Positions 1 through 10,658 of a DNA stretch of 64,000 bases are shown here, one piece after another. The DNA comes from Isoetes taiwanensis (taxonomy: Eukaryota > Streptophyta > Lycopodiopsida > Isoetales > Isoetaceae). A program made the translations under genes and the position numbers. The DNA lies in the NCBI GenBank assembly GCA_021234155.1, contig JAJEKV010000003.1, positions 20,568,386-20,632,385 on the forward strand. Direction: 5' to 3'. The stretch's first letter is position 1; every line of letters starts with the position of its first letter. Under the pieces are notes generated by a model. That model saw only the letters and a program-made list of their open reading frames with translations, had not been told where the DNA came from and made no database searches.

Positions 1-117
1 ATGCATTACATAGATGTCATACACATATTATAAAACCAAATAAAACAACATGCCTCGACATAGGTAGTTCGACAAAAACAGAATACAAAGTAGAAAATAT
101 CGTGGTGCGGTTTTGGG

Positions 118-484
118 TCAATGGCTAGTTCGACTTGAATAAGATCCCCGATCGAACTCATCAATGTAATTTACGCTATACAGGTCCGACCATTCATCCA
201 ATTCAAGGATCGAATGAGGAGTGTTGACAATGAGCTTGGTTACCAAATCTTCACGCCTTTTCTCCTTTTTATAAAGCTTCTTAAATAATGGTGCGAATGA
301 GTTGTGCAGCCAAACATCCTCTAATTTGAGTAGCCTCTTGGGGCCTCTCCCCGTAGACAAGTCGTTTCAATGATATCGTGGAAACTTCCAACTCCACCCT
401 AGTGAGTTGATAATTGTTGTCCTTTAACAACCCATCCCCACGGAGGAGCTTCATGACACGCTTACCCGATTTCGTTTCTTCCAT
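118..484 (-). pseudogene. Unrecognised split reading frame
   Basis: Two overlapping minus-strand frames read as one lysine- and arginine-rich protein of about 120 residues broken by a single frameshift near position 345. The first half starts at an ATG at 484 (MEETKSGKRVMKLL); the second half ends at a stop at 118 after an acidic stretch (LELDEWSDLY). No domain is recognised and no transposon motif is present. It may be a decayed host gene fragment or part of an unidentified element. The case for real coding rests only on the smooth continuation between frames. Confidence 0.22.
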
Positions 485-999
485 TCTCGATTTATCTCAT
501 TCTCGCACCTCAACCACGCAATTGATTCGTGTGGGCTAAGATCGCTCACCGATATGGGACTGCATTTCAGTCATTGTGAATCCATACCGCGCCTCGTTTC
601 AACCATTCTCACGCCGTTATGAATCTATGCCGCCGCATTTGCAAAACAAAGCCTCACTAGCAACACCTCACACACAGGACGCGCTTTTCCTTGACCGCGA
701 GTTGGGCAGGCTTGTCCTTGGCTTAATAGAAAAGGCTTCTGCCATATCACCTACCAGCACGTTTCCCGAAAAATTCCGTCCTTCTATTTAAAAAACGATC
801 ATATTTTAGAAATTTGACTCAATTTCGGAGACGTATGGACTCGGGGAAAGTCCATAAATAATGAAACAGTGCTTATTTTCTTTTCTCCTAAGTTTTCAGG
901 TGATCATGGCTATAGAGTGTGAGCTGAATCATCCGAATTGCGACCTCATCTCGTGTTTCCTCCATTTTTTCCTCAATGATATCAACTTTGACGGCCCGG
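485..999. other. No recognisable gene
   Basis: Only short frames without family motifs are present. No repeat shared with the rest of the window was seen. Confidence 0.4.
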
Positions 1000-1230
1000 G
1001 CTTTTCTTTGGGAGCCATCGGGCGAAAGTTTATCATTAGGGTTTTCCTCGAAAACCCGAAAGGGCGGGGTTTTTCATCCCGGTGATAAACTTTCGCACGT
1101 TGCCTCCTATTTGCCTTTTCTTACTTTACGTCGTCTTAAGGGGCCTGGGTTGTTCCTTAGTCAGATTGAATTGGTGGACTATCCTACCCTCCACCTTAGA
1201 TATTTTTTCACAATGTTTGTACACTGCTGT
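1000..1230 (+). mobile_element. LINE 3' end remnant with stem-loop
   Basis: This is a plus-oriented relative of the LINE 3' untranslated regions at 8.2, 19.2, 44.0, 51.1 and 63.1 kb. It keeps the core GGTTTTCCTCGAAAACCC and a downstream stretch resembling the conserved GTGGAC block. A perfect 14-bp stem (1,022-1,035 with 1,083-1,096) encloses the core. The pentanucleotide tail seen in other copies is not clear here, so the copy is old or truncated. Confidence 0.5.
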
Positions 1231-1339
1231 GATGAAAGATATGCCTATGGCCGGTTTTTCCCCTCCAGACGAGTCTCTCACCAAAATGATCATATAATTA
1301 CTTCGACCTTTGCCTATCGCAATTTTTCTATGTAGAATT

Positions 1340-1656
1340 TTTTCCACATCCTAGCAACCACAAATATGGCATCAAATCCTTTGATAATTTCTGTCCAACT
1401 GCTAAAGGAGAGTTTACAATATTGCATTCCAACATACCTTTTGTGATCTCTTTCTCTATTCCATTCCCAGAAACTTCTTCAGTTCTCCCAAGTTCGTCAT
1501 CTTAAACCTGTTATTTAGAATGCCTTTGCAGTGAATTAAACATTTCATATTGTTAGCAATCATAATGTTATCATCTACGTACAAAGCTATGATACAAAAC
1601 CGATCTTTATCTTTAAACATATAAAGGTTTCCATCATTTTGCAGCTTCATGAACCC
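1340..1656 (-). pseudogene. Ty1/copia reverse transcriptase, second half
   Basis: The minus strand encodes the catalytic end of a copia reverse transcriptase. It contains the box ALYVDDNIMIANN, followed by FKMTNLGELKKFLG, the usual sequence after the YVDD motif. Further left, a decayed match to the S-PLAVGQKLSK linker before RNase H can be read. The upstream half lies at 4,478-4,959; the two are separated by the element at 1,657-4,470, which inserted within a Gly-Phe codon pair. No intact frame remains. Confidence 0.8.
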
Positions 1657-1672
1657 ACACAACTAACATTAA

Positions 1673-2095
1673 CACACAACTAACATTATTAACACAAACC
1701 ATTGCATTTGACACATTTACATTAAAATCCCCCTTAAACCCCCTTTGGTTTGGGTGCATATTCACACGGGGGGTTACTTCGGGCAACGAGAGCTGTCGGA
1801 TGGGCATATTTGCCCTTTATTCCAAGATCTGGACCGTACATAGAGATCCTCGTTTGTGGGGTATGCATGTATAAGTTTTTGTATACTGTATATTAAAGTT
1901 TGTAAAATACTATAAGGTTTGAGAGAATGTACTTAATGGTGTTAATTTTGTACATGTATTGTAAATTTTTTGAGGCTCTCGCTGCCCTACGTAACCCCCC
2001 GTGTGAATATGCACCCAAACCAAAGGGGGTTTAAGGGGGATTTTAATGTAAATGTGTCAAATGCAATGGTTTGTGTTAATAATGTTAGTTGTGTG
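1673..2095. repeat. Perfect foldback, 104-bp arms
   Basis: Positions 1,673-1,776 and 1,992-2,095 are exact reverse complements, with a ~215 bp loop. The arms contain CCCTTTGGTTTGGGTGCATA. Related foldbacks with ~150 bp arms sit in the two sister elements near 41.2-41.7 and 50.1-50.65 kb. Confidence 0.9.
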
Positions 2096-2126
2096 TTAAT
2101 GGTTTGTGTTAACTAAAAAAATTTTT

Positions 2127-2141
2127 GGCCCCTTCGGGGCC
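2127..2141. repeat. TTCG-loop hairpin
   Basis: GGCCCCTTCGGGGCC is a short perfect hairpin with a TTCG loop closed by C-G, just outside the foldback. It recurs at the same place in the element at 41.74 kb, and with one loop change (TTCA) at 50.06 kb. Its role is unknown. Confidence 0.75.
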
Positions 2142-2791
2142 TTCAAGATGGTGTAGGGGTGTAGATATAGACATTACCTAATACTCTAATGATGGATGGT
2201 ATATCATAGCCTGATAAATCTAACAAACTAGAGGTGCTGAAATTATGGAAACGAAAACATTGCATAGAATTAGACATATGTAATATTATACCAATACCAA
2301 TATTAATACATGAGGTAGCCACTCAGGAACCAACCATGGTTCAGTTCTTCCCATTTCCACAACAGACCATGATATGTGTACAAGGCACCCACTTAGCGCT
2401 GCCTTCTCTTGCAAGATAACTCAAAAGATGAAGAAAGGGGTTGTCAATTAACCATAAGAATTGGAAATCCTAAGGCATCTTCACCCCCTTCCTGTTCACC
2501 CCATTACTTGGCATGCAAGCCATTGCCCATGCTACAGTTAGAGAAGCTTGAAACAAAAGGGGAAACCCAAAGATGCTGGAGTCTTCCAAGCCCAAAATCC
2601 ATGAGCCAGCAGAAAAGATGGATGGCAATCACCAAAAACTTCCTAAGATGAGAGAACTGAAGCCATGCCTCCAAGTCTATAGAAGCATGGCCAATCTGTG
2701 CTTCAGCAGCATCTGTCTGTGGATAGTTCTCTGTACCAAATAGACCCCACCTGATGACAAAACAATGACACAGCTTTTCAAAACAATGTTT

Positions 2792-3030
2792 TTCATCAAC
2801 AATGACATGGCTTACACCACTCAAGGTTGGATCTCCTAAAAGCCGCCTCAACAAAATCCCCATCATAGAGAAAAGCAAATCTGTATTTCTTCCTTTCATT
2901 CCTTCTAAACGTACTTGATAACCTATCTGCAAGTAATCAATCTTAGACAGAACAGCAAAAGATGTTTATGAACATAAAAAAAACTCTTACCGAATCTCCT
3001 ATAGCTTCCCCTCTTTCTGCAGCTACCTTT
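2792..3030 (-). pseudogene. Captured DExH-box RNA helicase exons
   Basis: Two adjacent exons of a DEAH/DExH-family ATP-dependent RNA helicase are recognisable. Exon one (3,030 to 2,991) reads VAAERGEAIGDS and ends in a GTAAG donor. After a 64-bp intron ending TTGCAG, exon two (2,926 to 2,792) reads IGYQVRLEG, then [23 protein letters not shown], with DEKH at the motif II position. This is the segment from the end of motif Ia to motif II (usually DEIHERG). Phase is kept across the intron. Homology stops at DEKH, and the rest of the helicase core, including motifs I and III-VI, is absent. Because the intron is retained, the piece was copied from genomic DNA and not from mRNA. It cannot make a working helicase. 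Confidence 0.75.
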
Positions 3031-3456
3031 CTGAAACAGAAATGACTGATATGCGCCTGGGCTGTGTACAGATTATTAATCATCAGAAATGTGTGGCTCT
3101 TATCTTCGTGAATCAACTGAATATAGGAGAGCTCTACTGAAGCAACAAGCTGGTATGGCAAATTGCATGCAGCAAGAAATAATCTCTTCGTTTATCAATG
3201 ATAAGAATGACAGTAAATGGAAATATGGCCTGCCTCTGTCAGAAAAGCGAAGAGGCTAAACGATTCTTTTTGAATTACGTGGGCAGCTCAGAACACCTAT
3301 AAGCAGTCGTTTCAGTGTTGTGAATGGAGCAATAAATTAATTAACTGTTTCAATGGGGTTGTTAGCCTGGGCCTGAAATCGCTGGAGATAACCTGACCTC
3401 TGCTTTAGAAACTCGGCTGCCTCAAGAGAACTCCGTCCACCAAGGCAGCCAACAAT

Positions 3457-4138
3457 CTAGCTAGCTTGATCAGACTGATCAGAGAAACAAGTAGATTCTT
3501 TATCCAGAGCAAAAAGCCAAACAAGAAATGGCCAAATCAGGAGTCTAAGGCCTGCAAGAGCAATTGTTAAAACACCACCAATTTGAGCCACGGAAAGCAT
3601 AATTCTTTGCCAGATTTTGATATAGGTAACCGGATCACATGGCGGGGGTTGCAAGCCTCCAAATAAGCGGTATAATTCGCAATCATAGAGATCTAAGACT
3701 AAATGCTTGGCATTTGATAATAGTTTTTCACCAAAGTCGTGACCAAAGGGTCGAATCGGGGTAGAGATATGACGAAAAGTTTGGAAAATGAAATTTGGTC
3801 AAAAGGGAAACTAAAAAGGATTAAGAAGCTAAAAAGGAAGGGGTTACCTTGAAGCAGCGGAAATAAGCATCTCGGAAAAATTGCCGGAACCACAAGATCT
3901 TTGAGAGGCAGATTTGGGGTTCTCTCTCCAAAAAAAGTATTGCATCTTTGGCTTTGCAAGCATGGACCGAAGTTTGCATCCCAAATGTGTTGCAAAATGA
4001 ATCCATCACATCCTCATTTATCAGAACCGACATTTGCTTCCCCGAATCTGTCCTGCTCAGCATATAAAATGAGATATGATTTGATAAAACCAGAGCAATT
4101 GCTAGCACTAAAAATGCTAAGAAAGAAGGATAGAACAA
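3457..4138 (-). pseudogene. Captured membrane-protein-like fragment, unidentified
   Basis: Two minus-strand coding-like blocks lie inside the captured region. The first starts at an ATG at 4,138 with a hydrophobic segment (SFLAFLVLAIALVL) and runs to a good splice donor at 3,848 (TTCAAG then GTAACC). The second, about 3,457-3,700, has another hydrophobic segment (LTIALAGLRLLIWPFLVWLF) and ends at a stop. The exact splice phase between them was not resolved. The family is not recognised. Given the neighbouring helicase exons, this is probably a second captured host gene piece, possibly from a different locus. Confidence 0.35.
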
Positions 4139-4477
4139 ACGAAAACGAAGATCTCGAATTCAGAGAAAGAAAAATGGACTGTAGAACCCTAAAGCATGCC
4201 CTCTTTTCCACAAACCCTAAAATGAGAGAGCTCGATGCTTGCATGTGTTTTCTGGGGACTAAAAAATAGATGGTTTTTTCATGGAGAAATATTCAAAGCT
4301 AAACCATTGCAAAATCATAGATAATATGGCATTCGAATATGAGAATACAGTGTGCGCTCTAGATATACTGATTAGTATGCCTCGCACAATACACCCATCA
4401 AATCATATGAAAACAATAGCAAAAACCGTATAAAAATATAAAAAAAACCCCCTGTTATAATGCTACATATTGAACCC

Positions 4478-4959
4478 TTGTTCTCTAAGGAAACCATCAA
4501 TGCACAAATACCACTACCTTGGAGATTGTTTTAAGCCATAAACAACCTTTTTCAATTTCCAAACATGTTTTTCCCTTTTTCAAAGCCTTATACCTGCTGC
4601 ATGTAAATTTCTTCGTCTAATTCTGCATTTAAGAAGGCAGTACTCACATCCATGTGATGAATTTCAAGATTTAATGCATTTGCAAAGGCAAGCAATATTC
4701 TGATGCTATTCAATTTAATCATAAGCAAAAATGAATCGTCATAATCAATCCACTTTTTCTGAGAAAATCCCTGTGCAAGAAGACTAGCTTTAAGCTTTTC
4801 TTTGCCATTATTTCCAGTTTATATATCCACTTATTTCCTACAATGTTTCGGTTACTAGGTCTTTCCACTAACTCATATGTTTTGGTTCTCTCAAAAGAGA
4901 ACATTTCATCTTCCATAGCCTGCTGCCAGTTTCTTGCATCAGCAGATGCCATTGCCTCA
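4478..4959 (-). pseudogene. Ty1/copia reverse transcriptase, first half
   Basis: The minus strand begins in frame with MASADARNWQQAMEDEM and KTYELVE, then VGNKWIYKLE, the start of the copia reverse transcriptase. After a frameshift it continues AQGFSQK-W-DYDDSF and MDVSTAFLNAELDEEIYMQ, then QSPR-like and WYL-like remnants, ending at GFLREQGF. It joins the YVDD half at 1,340-1,656 once the intervening element is removed, and the integrase part at 12.26-13.3 kb once the gypsy element is removed. Stops and frameshifts show it is dead. Confidence 0.82.
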
Positions 4960-5959
4960 TGTTACAGGTGCTTCCAGGGGCATGGCCGGTAACGGACTCC
5001 TGATGGAATTCCATAAGCAGGGGAGTACCGTCGATAGCATGTCAGGGGCATAGTGGCTATATGCCAGACCATATGCCCGTAATCGGGCTATGAGGACATA
5101 CCAGTGCTAGCAAAGTTGACCCTAGAGGTGCAACTTTTAATGTTTATGGATAAAACATTAGCTATGGTTCTTTGCACATTAATATTAATGTTAAAGGGCG
5201 CCACATGGCACTTTTATATTGGTTAGAATCGGCCAATAAGGAAGGAAGGAAGGTGCATGGCTAAGAAAAGCTCGAAGCTTTTTTGATATGCGGCTGTTTG
5301 AATGGCAACAAGCCGAATTGCTCTCAGATATCGCATGCCAGGGCATGATAGACACCTGGATGTGATCGGAACTGCTTGATAATGCATGCAAAAGTAGAAA
5401 TCGATCCTATTTAAAGTCGGGGGAGGGGGAAGGGGGCTTTGAAAAGACCCACGGATTGACAAAGCATGGCAGTTCTTCTATTCTTGTGCAGATTGAATTG
5501 CTATTGCTGATCCAAAGCCATATAGCCCAAATCCGAACTCTGTCATCTTGATTCTGGTTCTGTGCTACATCACTGGGTAGTGTTCTTAAGAGCTAGAAGG
5601 AATCACGTTGTTCTTTGCTTGTAGTGCTTGCAAGCTTTGAAGTTGGATTCCATTGCAAGAGTATTGCTTTGTATTTGGAATACAAGGACATTGCTTGCAT
5701 TGATCTGCAGTACTAGCAATAGATTGCCAGGTTCATACTTGCATCTATAGAATTATCTCAGGGAGATAACTCACTAATCGTTGTGTGCAAAGGATCATTC
5801 GATTCTTTTGGAAAGAATCAAGAGGAAGCTAGGCTTCCTAATTAGTCTCTGGGAGACTAATCCCATCGATCGTGGGGAACTCTGGGAGTTCATGGCGTGG
5901 GCGGTAGACTGTTGGCCTTTTCCCATTGTTTGGGAAGCTGCAGAATTTGCAATGTGACG
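4960..5959 (+). repeat. Gypsy 5' LTR
   Basis: This ~1.0 kb LTR begins TGTTACAGGTGCTTCC and matches 10,673-12,253 apart from the solo LTR nested in the latter. The end is placed just before the primer site, where the two LTRs stop matching. Confidence 0.8.
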
Positions 5960-5963
5960 TTTT

Positions 5964-5976
5964 TGGTATCAGAGCC
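5964..5976 (+). other. Primer binding site (tRNA-iMet type)
   Basis: TGGTATCAGAGCC is the standard plant LTR-element primer site complementary to the 3' end of initiator tRNA-Met. It lies 4 bp after the inferred LTR end. Confidence 0.85.
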
Positions 5977-6239
5977 TAGAGATTGTGCAAGAACTCTGAG
6001 AGTTCTGAGATTACAGATCGTTGGGAATCTCTTAATTTCAAGAGATAACTGTGAATTTAGATTTTAGAATTTAGGGTTCTAGAAAATCTAAACACAGTAC
6101 TGTGAATCTAGTTTTCTGGGAAAATCTAGATTGAGTTTTGTACTTTTCTGGGAGAACCTAGATTGAGCTCTGTAAGTAGGATTCTTGAAGTTTAAATACG
6201 GATTGGCAATCATATTTAAATAAGAATTTTAGGAGTTAA

Positions 6240-6849
6240 ATTGCCTGGTCAAGAAGCATCATGAAGTTGGACATGTAAGGGAGGTTCCAGAAGGTACGAA
6301 GCCCATGTCTCATCAGGAGGTTCTTGAAACCCTCCTCTGGGTTAAAATAGAAACTATCATGATTCGAACTCTGAAGCCGGTATTGATGGATGAAGACATC
6401 TGGCAGTTTAAGCAAGAGCTCAAGCCATATTTTGAGGAAAAGCTTGGCATATGTGAGGCGGCGCGAGAATCATGGATTCTTCATATTCTGGATGCCTTTG
6501 CATATGGGGCGGCTGAATTAGATTACCTGCTCTTCAAGAATATAGGTCGAGCCTTTGCAATTATAACTCTCGATGGAGTTATAGATGAATGAGGCAGTAG
6601 CAACTAGTACTCTAAAGAATTTTATTTTTCAGTGACTTGCATATAACTATATTTTCAGTTTCTCTTGCTTTAAGTTTTCCAAATAGTGCTTGAATTTAGT
6701 AAAAATTTCCTCCTCGGGAGAGTTAGGCCAATTTTGACAAAGTCATGGCCTATATAACAGAGTCTAACTCTGTTCTTTTGTATTACTATGTATTGCATGT
6801 AATATAATACCACTTGCCATTTCTACAAAAAAAAAAAAAAAAAAAAAAA
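6240..6849 (+). mobile_element. Poly(A)-tailed retrosequence candidate
   Basis: A 95-residue frame (6,305-6,592; MSHQEVLETLLWVK at the start) is followed by ~230 bp of AT-rich sequence without coding signal, then a run of about 23 A (6,827-6,849). This is the arrangement of a reverse-transcribed mRNA 3' end. It sits in the gypsy leader between the primer site and gag. No flanking duplication was found and the left border is a guess. The protein is not recognised. Confidence 0.4.
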
Positions 6850-6882
6850 TTTGTCATTATAGATTTGTGGAAATCTAGATTT

Positions 6883-7565
6883 TGATGGCAGAAATGGACG
6901 AGAAAAGTTCTTTCTTCCAAACCATTTGAGAAGTGGAGAAGTGTGAACTTGAGAGTGTTTCAGTCCAAGGGCTGGCTGAAAACTTAGCATATCTTCAAGG
7001 GAAGATGGCATCCATTGAACAAGAAGTCAATAAATTAGTTACTAAGCAATGCAGTTTAATTGCCGAAGTACTTGGGGAAGATACCAAGGGTATTTCTTCA
7101 CAAGTCCCTTCCCAGGGTGGTTTTGACTGCTTGAATGAACTTATGACTTATCGTCAGTTGCATAAGTTGCAACAAACTGGGGAATCAAGGACCTATGGGC
7201 AAGAGCTTCGGAACCTGCTTGCAATTGTTCAACCTCTGGATGATGAAAGTCAGGTTTTTTATTTTATGCATGGCATAAATGACACTGCACTTAAAATGAA
7301 GCTTAAGAGACTGCATCCAATTGATTTGGATACAACAGTATTCTATGCTTGCATATGAAGTCAACCAAGCAGAAGATTTAGCCTAAAAGACGAAGAACAA
7401 CCAGGTTGTTCGAGTAGTTTTGATGGGCACAATTCCAGTTCTCAATCAAGACAGGAAGTTCTGGGTGGCTCTAAGGTAAAGGATGGTATTAACGAGGTTA
7501 ATACAGATAAACCTTGTTTGGGTTGTGGAAAAAGAGGACATGATGCATGAAATTGTCCTAACATT
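6883..7565 (+). pseudogene. Gypsy gag remnant with zinc knuckle
   Basis: The frame starts near ATG 6,883, has a stop at about codon 15, and reopens to 7,358. It shows a coiled-coil-like start (LAENLAYLQGKMASIEQEV) and the capsid pattern LHKLQQTGESRTYGQEL, then FYFMHGINDTALKMKL. After another break the nucleocapsid knuckle CLGCGKRGHDA-NC (C-x2-C-x4-H-x4-C) is read at about 7,510-7,560, with a stop at its third-to-last position. The gene is inactive. Confidence 0.65.
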
Positions 7566-8029
7566 TAATCAAATTACGTCAGGGGCTTGATTGGGAACTA
7601 TAGTGAAGTTCTCGAGAAAGAAAAACTAATAGCAAATTTGACTTTGCTACTTAGGCAAAATAGTTATAATGCAATAGGTGCAATTATAATTTGGGTAAGT
7701 ATATTTTGGTAATATACAAAATATAGAATAGAATAGAATATATAATGGACCTGAGGATCTCAACTGGCGTGAATAAATTTACCTTGTTTTTTTTTACTTT
7801 TTACTTACAAAAGTTGGACTAAGATGGGAAAGATATTGGAATATCTTGACACCTTATAACTAATCCTATGCACCTAGTTAATGTCGTATGAAGAGGATTA
7901 AAACCATAGGAATTTTGGCTAAGCGACGGGGTCGACTTAATAGACCAAATTCTTATGAAGAAATAGATAATGCTATTTAATGGGAAAGTTGCATGCTCGA
8001 CCTTCCTAGGTGAATTTAGGGAAGACTCC

Positions 8030-9330
8030 CAATGACTAGGAATTGGTCAAGACCAAGGAATAATTCCAACCTTTATGAGGTTGATGAATCAAGTATTCTC
8101 GGAATACTTAGATAAGTTTGTCGAGGTGTTCCTCGATGATGTGTATTCATAAATGTTAGAAGAATAAGAATAAGAATAAGAATAAGAATAATAAGAATAA
8201 GAATAGTTTTTTATCGTCCACTGAGACCAATCGGCCTATGGGACCCTGAAGGAGCGCAGCAAACTTATTACTCTTCGAACCCTTGCTTGCCCCGAAGGGT
8301 TTTCGAGGGAAAAACCGTGGCAGTAATAAGAATGCTGTCAAACTGTACAAGTATACATCATTATGAAATAAATGTGTATGTACATGTCAAGCGCGTGCCC
8401 GAGGACATAGCTGATCTCGCATGTCCATGACCTCCTGAAGGTATGATCCTAGCACCCGTACGAAAGAGCACTTTGCTCATTTGGAGCAAATATTGCAAAC
8501 TCTTTGTACTCAGAAACTTTATGCTAAGATATCCAAGTGTGATTTTCTTAAGCAAAGGGTTGCATACCTTGGACACATCCTTTCGGGGGAGGAAGTGTCG
8601 ACGGATCCAAGTAAGGTGCAAGCAGTGCAAGACTGGCTACCACCTGAAAATGTTTCCAAGTTGAGAAGTTTTCTGGGTTTTGCTATGTACTATAGAAAAT
8701 TTGTGCCGAAGTTTTCAAAAGTAGTAGCTCCACTCATGGATCTTTTGAAGAAAGATCGCGAGTATATATGGGAGAAAGCACAGCAAGAAGCTTTTGAGCT
8801 TGTCAAAAGATTGTTGGTTAGTAGTCCCATATTAAAGATTCCCGATCTTAATAAATCCTTTGAGGTTTATACCGATGCTTGTGGTCAAGCAGTTGGGGTT
8901 ATATTAATGCAGTAAGGTTGGGTAGTGGCTTATGGACACCGAAAGCTTAATTCTCTTTGAAATGAATTATACAACATATGAGTAAGAACTATTGGCAATA
9001 GTTCACACTCAAAAAACATGGAGACATTACTTGAGAAGTGGTACAAGTAAGGAACTACGCAAGTTTGTCTTCTATACTGGTCATAAACCATTGAGGTTTT
9101 TGTAAAGTCAAGCTGAGATTAGCTCTAGACAGGCTAGATGGCTTGATTTTCTCCATGAATTTCATTTTAGTAGAGCATACGCCTGGGAAGAATAACCCAG
9201 TAGCTGATGCTTTATCAAAGATTAAGCATGTGAATGCTCTTGCTATCATGGAGTATGACTGTTTCCAGAGGATTAGGGATGCGTATGCTAAGGATCAGCA
9301 AGACCCTGTAGTCACCAAAACTGGGGATTG
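8030..9330 (+). pseudogene. Gypsy reverse transcriptase/RNase H (copy A)
   Basis: Before the LINE insertion, a remnant ends EYLDKFVEVFLDD, the catalytic box of a gypsy reverse transcriptase. After it, the frame resumes HFAHLEQILQTLCTQKLYAK, then CDFL-VAYLGHILSGEEV and LRSFLGFAMYYRKFVPKFS, the thumb region. The RNase H start (FEVYTDACGQAVGVILMQ) and end (VEHTPGKNNPVADALSK) are readable but interrupted by stops. Copy A carries damage at 8,956-8,967 relative to copy B, in a CTG-rich stretch. Confidence 0.8.
8157..8465 (-). mobile_element. LINE 3' end inserted in gypsy RT (copy A)
   Basis: A 5'-truncated LINE 3' end, minus orientation, sits directly after the FLDD box. It has a hexanucleotide tail (AAGAAT repeats on the plus strand, 8,160-8,204), the GTCCACTGAGACCAATCGGC block and the stem CTTATTACT/AGTAATAAG (8,264-8,272 with 8,322-8,330). 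It is nearly identical to 51,070-51,357. Confidence 0.8.
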
Positions 9331-9349
9331 GTGAACCGAGCAAGAAGGG

Positions 9350-10640
9350 TTGTACTTTTATAAGGGAAGAGTGTGTGTTCCTTTGTACGAAGAATTGCGA
9401 GAATCAATTATTCGTGAGCATCATGACACCCTGCAAGCTGGGCATGGGGGTGAATGGAAAACCTATGAGCTGGTAAAAAGGCAATATTATTGGCCGGGTT
9501 TGCAAGACCAAGTGAAACAGATGGTTTCACATTTTTTGGTGTGTCAAGCTGTGAAAGCTGACCATGGCAAGACCTTGGGCCTGTTGCAACCCATTCCAGT
9601 ACTTAATGAGAGATGGTAGTGTGTGAGTATAGATTTTGTAGTCTCATTATGCCAGACTACTAAGCAGCACACCCAGATCTTAATAGTGGTTGATTGCTTG
9701 ACTAAGTATATTAAGTTTATACCTCTAAGGGATGATACGAATTTGACGTAGCTGCAGCTTATATGTAGTACGTGTTTCTGACTTTTGGGTTTCCACTATC
9801 TATTATAAGTGATAGGAATACCAAGGTCACAGGTCATATTTGGAGAGACCTGATGAAGGGGTTAAAAGTGCGATTCTATGTATGAGTAGTGGAAATCATC
9901 CCAGCACAAATGGACAACCGAGAGAATCAACATGATCCCCGAGGATATATTGAGAAGTTTTGTTCATGAAAACAATCTAAGCGGGAGGATTATTTACCCT
10001 ATTTGGAATTTGCCATAGCCATCAAGATGACGCCTTTTGTGGCTATGATGGGTAGGATCCCAAGAACTTATGCTGGGATGCAAAAGTATCTCAAAACAGA
10101 AGCAACTATGAATATGCTTCATGATATGGATGCAATACTGCGTCAATGCAAGTTGAATTTGCAAAGGGCTCAGGAATGATATAAGTCTAGTGCTAATAAG
10201 CATAGACGAGATGTCTCCTGTGAGGAAGAAGACTATTTTTTTTCTGAGAGTGGTCTATCCTTTGTCACTAAGGGTGAATAGTTTTTGACCTTTAGTGAAA
10301 GGACGAGTGCCTAAGCTTTCCGCGCGATATGCCGGGCCCTTTAAAATTCTGAAAAGAATAGGTCCAATAGCATATGAGTTGAGCTTATCACAGGACCTTG
10401 GGATCCATCCTGTATTTCATATAAGTCAAATGAAGTGTAGTTAGTCCTAAGAGTATACCGCTTGTCTTAAACTCCTCTATAATGCCAGAATATCTTTTGG
10501 ATAAAAGAGTTCGGCAAGAAATGCGCAACAGAGATGTTGTAGAACATTTGGTCTTGGGATGCAGGCAGACTCCATAGGATGCCATATGGGAGTCGGATGA
10601 GTTTGCGCAGCGGTATCCTCACTTGAACTAATTAAAATAC
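9350..10640 (+). pseudogene. Gypsy integrase and chromodomain-like tail (copy A)
   Basis: The zinc-binding region (REHHDTLQAGHGGEWKTYEL, then YYWPGLQDQVKQMV) leads to the first catalytic Asp region (ILIVVDCLTKYIKFIPL). In this copy the second Asp/Glu region is damaged at four points between 9,871 and 9,940 that are clean in copy B. The tail has the YAGPFKILKRIGPIAYEL block and ends with a chromodomain-like stretch near 10,500-10,630, also damaged here. Not functional. Confidence 0.8.
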
Positions 10641-10658
10641 CTTAAGGACAAGGTCTTA

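Larger units (their letters stand above)
1657..4470. mobile_element. Gene-capturing non-autonomous element, copy 1
   Basis: This 2.8 kb insertion interrupts the copia reverse transcriptase and is flanked by the direct repeat TGAACCC (1,650-1,656 and 4,471-4,477). Joining the flanks restores the copia coding order. The left end is a long foldback (1,673-2,095). The right ~130 bp, ending CCCCCTGTTATAATGCTACA, also ends the elements at 41.15-42.74 and 49.09-50.70 kb. The two ends are not inverted repeats of each other. The interior holds unrelated gene pieces, including two spliced exons of a DExH helicase, while the other copies hold a different interior. This is the behaviour of a gene-capturing element such as a Pack-MULE or Helitron, but the superfamily cannot be fixed: the repeat is 7 bp (8 with one mismatch) and no transposase is seen. 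Confidence 0.72.
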
